A stretch of 64,000 bases of DNA, from NCBI GenBank assembly GCA_947258795.1, contig CAMYJU010000004.1:62001-126000 (forward strand), in the 5' to 3' direction. Shown in pieces: positions 57,757-64,000 of this stretch (its first letter is position 1; the number at the start of each line of letters is the position of its first letter). The notes under the pieces were generated by a model that saw nothing but the letters and a program-made list of their open reading frames with translations, made no database searches and was not told where the DNA came from. The stretch is from an uncultured Gammaproteobacteria bacterium (GTDB lineage Bacteria; Pseudomonadota; Gammaproteobacteria; DRJJ01). The translations under genes were made by a program, and so were the position numbers.

Positions 57757-58283
57757 AATTCGGTACTCATCCTGACATTGAGTAATTTACTCTCTAATGG
57801 GTTCTTCAAGTCGCGTTTGTCTATCCATTCCAGTGTGATGGTAACAGCACGGGCGGTGCTACCAGCAGGTGGAGCAGGAAAGTCCACACTGCCCGTGCCA
57901 CCCGGCAACAATGCTTCAATAGCGGTTTTCCATTCAAACAGGTCGAAAGTGGCCATTTCCGTTGTCGTACAGGTCGCACTGAGACAGTCACTAACGTATG
58001 TTGACGCTGGGGTGCCTAAAGCCGTTGTATACTCGATATTCGTGGCATCTGGATTCGCCCGGATCCGATCCAGCATGTCATAAGCGAGGCTGGTTGCCTG
58101 GGTACGCTGTAATGAAGAGGTCACATACTTCAGGCTGGTGACCTGCATACCGGCCAGCCCGAGCAGGCCGACCGACAGGATCACCACCGCGATCAGCACC
58201 TCCAGCAACGAGAAGCCCTGTTGACCTGTGGCCTGTCCGAGCGACTTGAACCGTACTAATTTGTTAGGCATGTTCTGTTCCAT
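57753..58283 (-). CDS. pilV: Minor pilin PilV
   Basis: 176 residues. Prepilin motif QQGFSLLEVLIAVVILSVGL near residues 21-40 with the following LLGLAGMQ and an arginine-containing segment YDMLDRIRANPDA typical of PilV. First gene in this set; fimT/fimU are not upstream in this window. The exact start is uncertain between 58283 and 58271. Confidence 0.88.
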   Translation of the reverse strand: MEQNMPNKLVRFKSLGQATGQQGFSLLEVLIAVVILSVGLLGLAGMQVTSLKYVTSSLQRTQATSLAYDMLDRIRANPDATNIEYTTALGTPASTYVSDCLSATCTTTEMATFDLFEWKTAIEALLPGGTGSVDFPAPPAGSTARAVTITLEWIDKRDLKNPLESKLLNVRMSTEL

Positions 58284-58552
58284 CAAAGAGAAATTGCTCT
58301 ATGTAAAATTGTCGGGCCATGGCTTCGTCCGCGACGCGCCTTTTACCCGTACCGTAAGAGAATAATCGGCACGATTGAAATCGCAAGCAACGACTGACCA
58401 GTGGCCGAATATGCCGGACAGATGGCTGTAAGCGTGCACAGGTCACATACGAAACCCGTTCAGGCATGCCTCGCTGCATAACACCAGCCAGTCATACTCA
58501 TCTGATACTTATTTCCATATTATATATATGGTTTATATATCATCACATGTTG

Positions 58553-58579
58553 TCAAGTTTTACCAATCAGGGCCGATAG
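58553..58579 (+). promoter_or_regulatory. Sigma-28 (FliA) promoter for the chemoreceptor gene
   Basis: TCAAGTTT (58553-58560), 11-base spacer and GCCGATAG (58572-58579) match the FliA consensus TAAAGTTT-N11-GCCGATAA at 14 of 16 positions. The predicted start is near 58586, about 60 bases before the chemoreceptor ATG. It lies in the 365-base region 58284-58648 between pilV and the receptor, which also has an AT-rich palindrome CCATAT ... ATATGG at 58515-58531. Confidence 0.85.
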
Positions 58580-58648
58580 ATGTGCCTACAAGCACATATT
58601 GTCAGAATTTGTAACCGTATTTGGAATTGATAACTCAGGGTGATGAAC

Positions 58649-60685
58649 ATGAATGGAGTAACACAGTGGTTAGGTCGCTTTAAAATCTCCCAGAAAATCT
58701 GGGCCGGCTTTGGCCTGTTGTTAATGACCATAGCCATTATTTCAATGAGCGCAGTGAGCGGCTTCCAGTCCACCAGTAGCGATGTACACAGCGTAGTCGA
58801 GGAAGACGTACCGGCTATGACCGCATCGATGAAGCTGCAGAATGCACTGGTATCCTCTGCCCAGGCACTGGGTTTCTATATGCATAGTCGTGACGAACGC
58901 GACAAGAAGACCTACCTGAGCTCCATCGAAGAGATCGATCAGGCTTTGGCTGACCTGCAGGCCCTGCCCGGCGTTGCCGAAAACGAGACCCTGCAGCAGG
59001 GCATGCCGGACATCATCAGCAAGATCGACCACTACAAGTCCTATCGTCAACAAATGGTGGAGCTGGCCACAGAAGAATTCAAGCGCGTCCCGGCAACCGC
59101 CCTGTCAGCAGACAATCTGAATCCTCGTGTACGCACGATACTGCAGGCCACCCAGGAAATGATTGCCAGCGAACAGGATGAGGAAGTTTCTGAACTCTCA
59201 CGTCAGAAAATGGGTTTATTAAACAGCTTACGATATAACTTTACCACCCTCATTTCCGAGTTCCGGCTGTTCCTGAACAGCCGCAGCGATATCCAGCTCA
59301 GTAACATCAAACTCTACCTGGGTGAGATAGACAACGGCCTGAACAGACTCAGAAACGAGTTTGGTGACAATCTGACTTTCGAACAGGAAGAGGGTCTGGA
59401 CAAGATCGAAAACACCTTTGGCAGTTACAAGTCCCATCTGGACAAGGTACTGGAGATCCAGGGCAGTGATAAATGGCGTGTCGACCAGTACCTGATCCGT
59501 ACCGAGCTCAGACCTTTAATCGATGGCATCAAACAGGATCTGGGTAACCTGGTACAGGCACAACAGGCCATCAGCACGCAGACCGGTGCGGAACTAGAAG
59601 AACTGGTCTCCGGTACGCAGGGCTTTGTACTGGTGCTGTCCATCATCGGCATGCTGGTCGGTGGACTAATCGCATGGATGACCACTACCATGATCACCTG
59701 CCCACTAAAAAATGCAGTAAAGGCGATGGATGAGATCTCCGAGGGTGATGGCGACCTGACCCGGCGTCTGGACGTCAATGGCAAGGACGAGATCGCCCAT
59801 CTGGCCACCGCGTTCAATACCTTTGCCGGCAAGATCCACAACCTGGTGGTTGAAGTCAGCTCCTCGACCTCCCAGCTTGCAGCCGCATCAGAGGAACTGT
59901 CACTGATTACGCATGAAACCACTAACGGTGTGGTCAGCCAGCAGAGTGACATCGACCAGGTGGCGACTGCGATTAACGAACTGGCCGCCACGGTACAGGA
60001 AGTCAATAACAACGCCCAGTCTGCCGCCAGTGCCGCAGACCAGGCCAATGTACATACCCAGGACGGTAGCAAAGTGGTCAAGACCAGCATTACCGGTATT
60101 GGCAACCTGGCCCAGGAAATCGAACAGGCCTCAACTGTTATCCATCAGCTGGAACAGGATACCGACGCGATCGGTGAGGTACTGGCTGTGATCCGAGGCA
60201 TTGCCGACCAGACCAACCTGCTCGCGCTCAATGCGGCAATCGAGGCGGCACGTGCCGGTGAGCAGGGACGCGGTTTCGCAGTGGTTGCCGACGAGGTGCG
60301 CACGCTGGCGTCGCGCACCCAGGAATCGACCCAGGAGATCCAGCAGACCATCGAGCAATTGCAATCGGGTGCACGTAATGCGGTGCAGGCCATGGATACC
60401 AGCCGTGAAATGGCCGAGTCCAGCGTCAGCCAGGCCAGCCAGACCGGCCAGGCACTGGATGAGATCACCACCGCGGTGTCGACCATTAATGACATGAACT
60501 CAATGATCGCCAGCGCCTCCAACGAGCAGAGCGCTGTGACCGAAGAGATCAACCAGAATGTGGTGAACATCACCCAGGTGGCTGAGCAGACCGCCAGCAG
60601 TGCCGAGCAGATCGATTCCTCGAGCAAGGAACTGGCGCATCTGTCATCGCAACTGCAATCACTGGTTGGGCAGTTTAAGGTCTGA
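58649..60685 (+). CDS. Methyl-accepting chemotaxis protein
   Basis: 678 residues. First membrane helix (about 18-40), a four-helix-bundle-type periplasmic sensor (45-320), second helix (about 328-350), HAMP ([20 protein letters not shown]) and a cytoplasmic signalling coiled coil. The hairpin tip has [20 protein letters not shown] and [15 protein letters not shown], which contact CheA/CheW. Glu/Gln-rich sites flank the tip for methylation. The ligand is unknown. The sigma-28 promoter upstream ties it to the flagellar regulon rather than to the pil genes. ATG 58649 follows AGGGTG. Confidence 0.93.
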   Translation: MNGVTQWLGRFKISQKIWAGFGLLLMTIAIISMSAVSGFQSTSSDVHSVVEEDVPAMTASMKLQNALVSSAQALGFYMHSRDERDKKTYLSSIEEIDQALADLQALPGVAENETLQQGMPDIISKIDHYKSYRQQMVELATEEFKRVPATALSADNLNPRVRTILQATQEMIASEQDEEVSELSRQKMGLLNSLRYNFTTLISEFRLFLNSRSDIQLSNIKLYLGEIDNGLNRLRNEFGDNLTFEQEEGLDKIENTFGSYKSHLDKVLEIQGSDKWRVDQYLIRTELRPLIDGIKQDLGNLVQAQQAISTQTGAELEELVSGTQGFVLVLSIIGMLVGGLIAWMTTTMITCPLKNAVKAMDEISEGDGDLTRRLDVNGKDEIAHLATAFNTFAGKIHNLVVEVSSSTSQLAAASEELSLITHETTNGVVSQQSDIDQVATAINELAATVQEVNNNAQSAASAADQANVHTQDGSKVVKTSITGIGNLAQEIEQASTVIHQLEQDTDAIGEVLAVIRGIADQTNLLALNAAIEAARAGEQGRGFAVVADEVRTLASRTQESTQEIQQTIEQLQSGARNAVQAMDTSREMAESSVSQASQTGQALDEITTAVSTINDMNSMIASASNEQSAVTEEINQNVVNITQVAEQTASSAEQIDSSSKELAHLSSQLQSLVGQFKV

Positions 60686-60696
60686 AAATCAGGGTG

Positions 60697-60734
60697 CAGA
60701 TTTCAGACATTAGAGATCAACTCTCTGAAATCTG
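60697..60734 (+). terminator. Hairpin downstream of the chemoreceptor gene
   Basis: CAGATTTCAGA (60697-60707) pairs perfectly with TCTGAAATCTG (60724-60734), and an inner AGAG/CTCT pair fits in the loop. No clear T-run follows. Confidence 0.55.
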
Positions 60735-60770
60735 ACTTCTGATTCATACTACACCAGTCTGTACTATGAT

Positions 60771-60879
60771 GGCGCAATGCACTTTGTTTATTGCGTCCTA
60801 CGTACTGTCATCCCCGAACGGTTTTGTCGGGGATCCATAGACTAGTGGGTTTGGATTCCCGCCTTCGCGGGAATGACGG
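60771..60879 (+). repeat. Structured three-hairpin repeat, copy B
   Basis: Same order as copy A at 42657: CGCAAT ... ATTGCG (60773-60794), ATCCCCGA ... TCGGGGAT (60810-60834) and ATTCCCGCCTTCGCGGGAAT (60854-60873) followed by GACGG. Where the arms differ from copy A, both sides differ so that pairing is kept. It lies between the convergent ends of the chemoreceptor and the response-regulator genes. Confidence 0.8.
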
Positions 60880-60895
60880 CTAAATCCAAGCTTTT

Positions 60896-61267
60896 CTAAA
60901 CCAGCATCCCGATCTTCTGCAGCAAACGCTCGAAATCGACCGGTTTGACATCGTAATCATTGCATCCAGCCGCGATCGCCCGGTCGCGCTCATCCTGCAG
61001 CGCGTGCGCGGTCAGCGCAATGATCGGTATGGTCTTTGTGGACTGCCCAGACTTGAGTAGCCGGGTCGCCTCCCAGCCATCCATGACCGGCATGTCCAGG
61101 TCCATCAGAATCAGGTCGGGCAACAACTCGCGCGCCTGTTCCAGACACTGCCAGCCGTTTTCGGCCAGTAACACATGAAACCCGGCCTTTTCCAGCCGCA
61201 GCAACATCATATCCCTGTTCAGCTCATTATCTTCCGCCAGTAATATCGTTGTTACTTTCATATCCAT
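60896..61267 (-). CDS. Single-domain CheY-like response regulator
   Basis: 123 residues. Only a receiver domain: acidic pair in LLAEDNELNRDM, phosphoacceptor Asp in LILMDLDMPVMDGWEA (near residue 58), Thr/Ser in IIALTAHAL and the final Lys in YDVKPVDFERLL. The AEDN start and IALTAHAL strand resemble receivers of hybrid kinases rather than classical CheY. It may relay signal to an unlinked partner. Start 61267 or 61261. Convergent with the chemoreceptor. Confidence 0.9.
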   Translation of the reverse strand: MDMKVTTILLAEDNELNRDMMLLRLEKAGFHVLLAENGWQCLEQARELLPDLILMDLDMPVMDGWEATRLLKSGQSTKTIPIIALTAHALQDERDRAIAAGCNDYDVKPVDFERLLQKIGMLV

Positions 61268-61370
61268 AACAAGTCCGGGCAATGCTGTAACAGTAGTACT
61301 GTTTAAACCGAAATGGGTACTTTTCCATACAAGAATAGTGGGGTTTTATGTAAAACTTTGTGTCGGGATG

Positions 61371-61835
61371 CTATCGAGACGATGATGTGCGGTGGTTGCG
61401 CGTACCCAGCCAGAATGTCACCGGCCCGTCGTTGACCAGGCCAACCTGCATATCGGCGCCGAAACGCCCGTACTGGACCTGTTGATAACTTTCACGGCTA
61501 TAGTCGATTAACTGCTTAAACAGCCTGGCGCCGGTGTCCGGATCTGCCGCGGTACTGAAGCCGGGACGCGTGCCCTTGGCGGTATCGGCGGCCAGCGTGA
61601 ATTGCGGCACCAGCAGCAATGCGCCTTTTATATCGAGCAGGCTGAGGTTCATGCGATCTTGTGAGTCTGGAAAGATGCGATAGTGAATGATGCGTTCGGC
61701 CAGGCGCGCCACGTCAGACAGGTCATCGTCACGCTCAACACCAATCAATGCCAGGATACCCCGATCAATGGCGGCAACGCATTCACCGCCTATATCAACC
61801 TGTGCACTAATTACCCGTTGAATCAATGCAATCAT
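61371..61835 (-). CDS. dtd: D-aminoacyl-tRNA deacylase
   Basis: 154 residues. Removes D-amino acids (and glycine from tRNA-Ala) from mischarged tRNA. Family motifs: LVPQFTLAADTAKGTRPGF near residue 77 and the cross-subunit VNDGPVTFWLG near the C-terminus. Its ATG overlaps the stop of the upstream pip gene by four bases, an arrangement that recurs in Gammaproteobacteria. Confidence 0.95.
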   Translation of the reverse strand: MIALIQRVISAQVDIGGECVAAIDRGILALIGVERDDDLSDVARLAERIIHYRIFPDSQDRMNLSLLDIKGALLLVPQFTLAADTAKGTRPGFSTAADPDTGARLFKQLIDYSRESYQQVQYGRFGADMQVGLVNDGPVTFWLGTRNHRTSSSR

Positions 61836-62782
61836 CGCAGCAACTTGTGCATGTCTTCAGTGGCATTAATCAGTGCATCGATAATACCGGTCTCGGCTGC
61901 GGAATGGCCCGCCTTGTCGACGATATTTAGACTGGCATCCGGCCAGGCCCGATGCAGCGCCCAGGCCTGCTCCATCGGGCAGACCATGTCGTAACGACCA
62001 TGCACGATGATACCCGGCACATCCTTCAACACAGCCATGTTGTCCAGGATCTGGTTCGGCCGCAAAAAACTGTCATTGATGAAATAGTGGCATTCGATAC
62101 GTGCCAGGCTAAGTGCCGCATAGGGCTGGCTGAAATGCGCTTCCAGTGCGTTGTCATGGAGCAGGGTTGCACAACGCGCTTCCCACACCGACCAGGCCTT
62201 GGCCGCCGACATGCGGGCAATCTCGTCATTACCGGTCAGGCGCGCATAATAAGCCTTGACCATATTGTCACGTTCAGCCACCGGGATCAGTGCGATGTAA
62301 TCCTGCCAATAATCCGGAAAGACGTGACTGGCACCATCCTGGTAAAACCAGTGTATATCGCGTTCACGACACAGGAAAATACCGCGCAAAATCAGCCCGA
62401 GCACCCGTTCAGGGTGAGACTGCGCGTAAACCAGCGACAGGGTCGAACCCCATGATCCACCGAACAACAGCCACTTATCGATGCCGAGGTGGTCACGAAT
62501 CTTCTCGATATCGGCAACCAGGTCGTCGGTAGTATTCTGACTCAATTCTGCATGCGGGGTTGAACGACCAGAGCCGCGCTGATCAAACAACACGATACGG
62601 TAATGATCGGGGTTGAAGTAGCGCCGGTGATCCGGATGACAGCCCGCACCCGGCCCGCCATGTACAAACAGCACCGGTAACCCTGACGGGCTGCCACACT
62701 CTTCTATATGCAGGCTGTGCAGTTCATCAACCGCCAGAGTGTGGTTAACATAGGGTTGCAGCGGTGGAAACAGGAAACGCAT
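61832..62782 (-). CDS. pip: Proline iminopeptidase
   Basis: 316 residues. Alpha/beta hydrolase that releases N-terminal proline from peptides (family S33). The oxyanion motif HGGPGAG near residue 41, nucleophile elbow GGSWGSTLSL (Ser near 109), catalytic Asp in GRYDMVCP (near 264) and His in DKAGHSA (near 292) are all present. Cap-domain residues MSAAKAWSVWE are typical. Coupled to dtd. Confidence 0.94.
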   Translation of the reverse strand: MRFLFPPLQPYVNHTLAVDELHSLHIEECGSPSGLPVLFVHGGPGAGCHPDHRRYFNPDHYRIVLFDQRGSGRSTPHAELSQNTTDDLVADIEKIRDHLGIDKWLLFGGSWGSTLSLVYAQSHPERVLGLILRGIFLCRERDIHWFYQDGASHVFPDYWQDYIALIPVAERDNMVKAYYARLTGNDEIARMSAAKAWSVWEARCATLLHDNALEAHFSQPYAALSLARIECHYFINDSFLRPNQILDNMAVLKDVPGIIVHGRYDMVCPMEQAWALHRAWPDASLNIVDKAGHSAAETGIIDALINATEDMHKLLR

Positions 62783-62792
62783 CGTAATATTG

Positions 62793-63350
62793 CTAATCCC
62801 TGACCAGTTCCGGCCGCAACCAGATCAGCGCAGCAATCCCCGCCGACAGCAAGGCCAGCAGCACCAGCCAGGGGCCTGCCTGTAGCAGGGTTCCGGCCCA
62901 GCCAAATCCAAACGTCAGCAGATACAGGCTGCCTGAGTGCAACAGCGCACCGGTGATGAACAGCCAGCTGATCACCTGTTTGACCAGTACCGGCGCGGCC
63001 AGAAAACACAGCACCAGGCCGGCGATGATGTTCAGCACCGCCTCGAGATTGCCATGAGCGTGTGGCCCACCCTTCATGCTGTCAACCGGCGCTGAGGCAT
63101 TGACCAGCTGATTCAACGCCAATATCCCCCTGGTATTGGAACGGGCGAGTTGCTCCGCCGAAATCGGGGCCATGGTGTTCTCGTCTTCAAAGTCGTTATC
63201 GGCCAGCAACTGCAAAGGCCCGACTTCCTTTTGCTTGGTCTGCTGCGCCTCTGATACCACGGGTAATAGCTCACTGACTATGTATGGCCCTAACGAGGCG
63301 GTCAGTACCAGATACAAAAATCCGAAAACTATATTCTTTTTACCTATCAT
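62793..63350 (-). CDS. Membrane protein of unknown function
   Basis: 185 residues, not recognised. One helix at the N-terminus (about 5-28, with GPYIVSELLPVV), a hydrophilic part (30-95) and a cluster of four hydrophobic segments in the C-terminal half (about 102-185). The ATG at 63350 has AGGAGAGA upstream and gives MIGKKNIVFGFLYLV. It lies 10 bases before pip and probably starts that transcript. Confidence 0.7.
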   Translation of the reverse strand: MIGKKNIVFGFLYLVLTASLGPYIVSELLPVVSEAQQTKQKEVGPLQLLADNDFEDENTMAPISAEQLARSNTRGILALNQLVNASAPVDSMKGGPHAHGNLEAVLNIIAGLVLCFLAAPVLVKQVISWLFITGALLHSGSLYLLTFGFGWAGTLLQAGPWLVLLALLSAGIAALIWLRPELVRD

Positions 63351-63493
63351 TCCATCTCTCCTGATCTCCAACCAGCATTTATGGCAGCTCACCAATAACC
63401 TTAAAGCTTAGCCCATTATCGCGTAAAGCAGCAGTGATTCAAGTCTGGCGGGAAATCCAGCCCCGAAAACAACGTCAGGATAATCCTACAAAT

Positions 63494-63526
63494 ATTCCAG
63501 CGCTCTCTGACAGCCAAAGCTGGAAT
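63494..63526. repeat. Hairpin related to the ATTCCCGC repeats
   Basis: ATTCCAGC (63494-63501) pairs with GCTGGAAT (63519-63526) and is followed by GACG, as are the ATTCCCGC hairpins at 42.7, 50.6 and 60.8 kb. Probably a diverged member of the same family. Confidence 0.5.
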
Positions 63527-63547
63527 GACGTGACAGTATACAGTCAC

Positions 63548-63712
63548 ACTGATTGAAGGACTCGATCAGTTAATGGAACCTTCGGAACCCCAGTCCGAAC
63601 TGTACAGGGATAGTACCAGCGTGAAGCCGTCATGGATGCGGCGCGACACGTACATCACCTCTAGCCAGGTTATTGGCTTACCTGACCCCGGTCCTGTACC
63701 GGGGTTTTTTTT
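63548..63712 (+). ncRNA. Candidate structured leader or small RNA before the esterase gene
   Basis: A run of short hairpins ends in an intrinsic terminator, with no coding gene before it on this strand. Elements: ACTGAT/ATCAGT (63548-63570), and near the end two mutually exclusive pairings, AGCCA/TGGCT (63663-63678) and CAGGT/ACCTG (63666-63684). A 48-codon frame beginning ATG at 63573 runs through the terminator and is probably not a gene. The 400-base region 63351-63750 has no other gene. Attenuator versus free small RNA is undecided. Confidence 0.45.
63685..63712 (+). terminator. Strong intrinsic terminator before the esterase gene
   Basis: ACCCCGGT (63685-63692) pairs with ACCGGGGT (63698-63705) over loop CCTGT, followed by eight T residues. 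It ends 38 bases before the next ATG. Confidence 0.9.
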
Positions 63713-63750
63713 ATCTTGAATTATCTCACCGCTTATCTGAATATAAGCTC

Positions 63751-64000
63751 ATGAATACATCACGCACCGCTCGCATCTTGAGCATACTAGCAAGTCTGTT
63801 GCTGTTTGGCATGACCCAGACCATCAATGCAGCTATGCCCGCAGGTGATTACGATATCAACATCGAGCACGGCAGTATACCACGCAGTGCGCTGGTCCAT
63901 GTGCCCACCTACGCCGAAGGCGAACACCTGGCGCTGGTGATCAACTACCATGGTGGCGGCAGCCACGCCCGGGCGCAACAGACCTATACCGGCATGAATC
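63751..64000 (+). CDS. Secreted PHB-depolymerase/LpqC-like esterase (partial)
   Basis: The first 83 residues of a gene cut by the right edge. A signal peptide (about 1-28, ending TINAA) precedes the start of an alpha/beta hydrolase with the oxyanion motif NYHGGGSH near residue 70. The pattern IEHGSIPRSALVHVPTY fits the polyhydroxybutyrate-depolymerase/feruloyl-esterase type (LpqC-like). The catalytic Ser lies beyond the window, so the substrate is unknown. Confidence 0.7.
   Translation, partial: MNTSRTARILSILASLLLFGMTQTINAAMPAGDYDINIEHGSIPRSALVHVPTYAEGEHLALVINYHGGGSHARAQQTYTGMN

Noticed and set aside
58264-58479. A 71-codon minus-strand frame upstream of pilV
   Set aside because: Basic, Cys-rich composition without features; its end overlaps the pilV start. 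Treated as noncoding.
63573-63719. A 48-codon frame through the terminator at 63.7 kb
   Set aside because: It reads through the terminator hairpin and T-run (giving PGPVPGFFLS at its end) and has no clear ribosome binding site; more likely a noncoding leader.

Overview
This window looks like chromosomal DNA of a free-living gammaproteobacterium with a sulfur-oxidising, CO2-fixing lifestyle. Supporting genes are a bacterial-type phosphoribulokinase (Calvin cycle), a SoxC/SoxD-like sulfur dehydrogenase pair, a TauE/SafE exporter, a cbb3 oxidase cluster (ccoNOQP, ccoG, fixH), and a gammaproteobacterial housekeeping block. That block (ExoIII/Crc homologue, pyrE, argB, algC, dut, coaBC, radC, rpmB, rpmG, and mutM a little further on) is arranged much as in Pseudomonas and the enterics. 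I cannot assign a genus. No tRNA, rRNA, CRISPR array, prophage or complete insertion sequence was seen.

Layout. 1-5.4 kb: partial MscS channel, prk with its own terminator, a FIST-domain protein, a cyclic-nucleotide-binding/rhodanese protein and two small conserved proteins. 5.4-8 kb: a translationally coupled three-gene secreted cluster (Fn3-like lipoprotein, subtilase, propeptide-like lipoprotein) in which the subtilase is broken by one out-of-frame internal deletion. 8.2-15.2 kb: a small unknown protein, a Rieske protein, a ketohexokinase-like PfkB kinase and a giant 1805-residue protein (cNMP-binding-like modules, rhodanese, about 960 residues of coiled coil, one membrane segment, sulfatase-modifying-factor domain). 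15.6-25.5 kb: the housekeeping block. 25.5-32.9 kb: desaturase, orphan HyuA, a Gld-like ABC operon and mutM. 33-37.4 kb: a LexA-fold protein without its catalytic dyad, lptF, a coupled GT39/LABN/GT2 lipid-linked sugar cluster and a NhaD remnant. 37.6-42.6 kb: ggt, soxC-soxD and a frameshifted gene of unknown function. 42.8-50.4 kb: DUF389 protein, ompW behind a perfect FNR/Anr box, and the cco cluster. 50.4-58.3 kb: a repeat mosaic and a minor-pilin operon (pilV-pilW-pilX-small gene-pilY1-pilE). 58.6-64 kb: a chemoreceptor behind a clear sigma-28 promoter, a response regulator, dtd, pip, a membrane protein and the start of a secreted esterase behind a structured leader.

How the genes fit together. 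SoxCD supplies electrons from sulfur, the cbb3 oxidase consumes them at low oxygen, and phosphoribulokinase links energy to CO2 fixation. The FNR box and cbb3 genes suggest a microoxic setting. Type IV pili and a chemoreceptor co-regulated with flagella suggest surface attachment and gradient seeking.

The least explained parts are the giant transmembrane scaffold protein, which shares its N-terminal architecture with the smaller protein at 3.0-4.1 kb; the broken protease cluster; the structured repeats at 42.7 and 60.8 kb with compensating arm differences; a 104-bp MITE-like hairpin at 39.5 kb; and a terminator at 63.7 kb with no coding gene before it.
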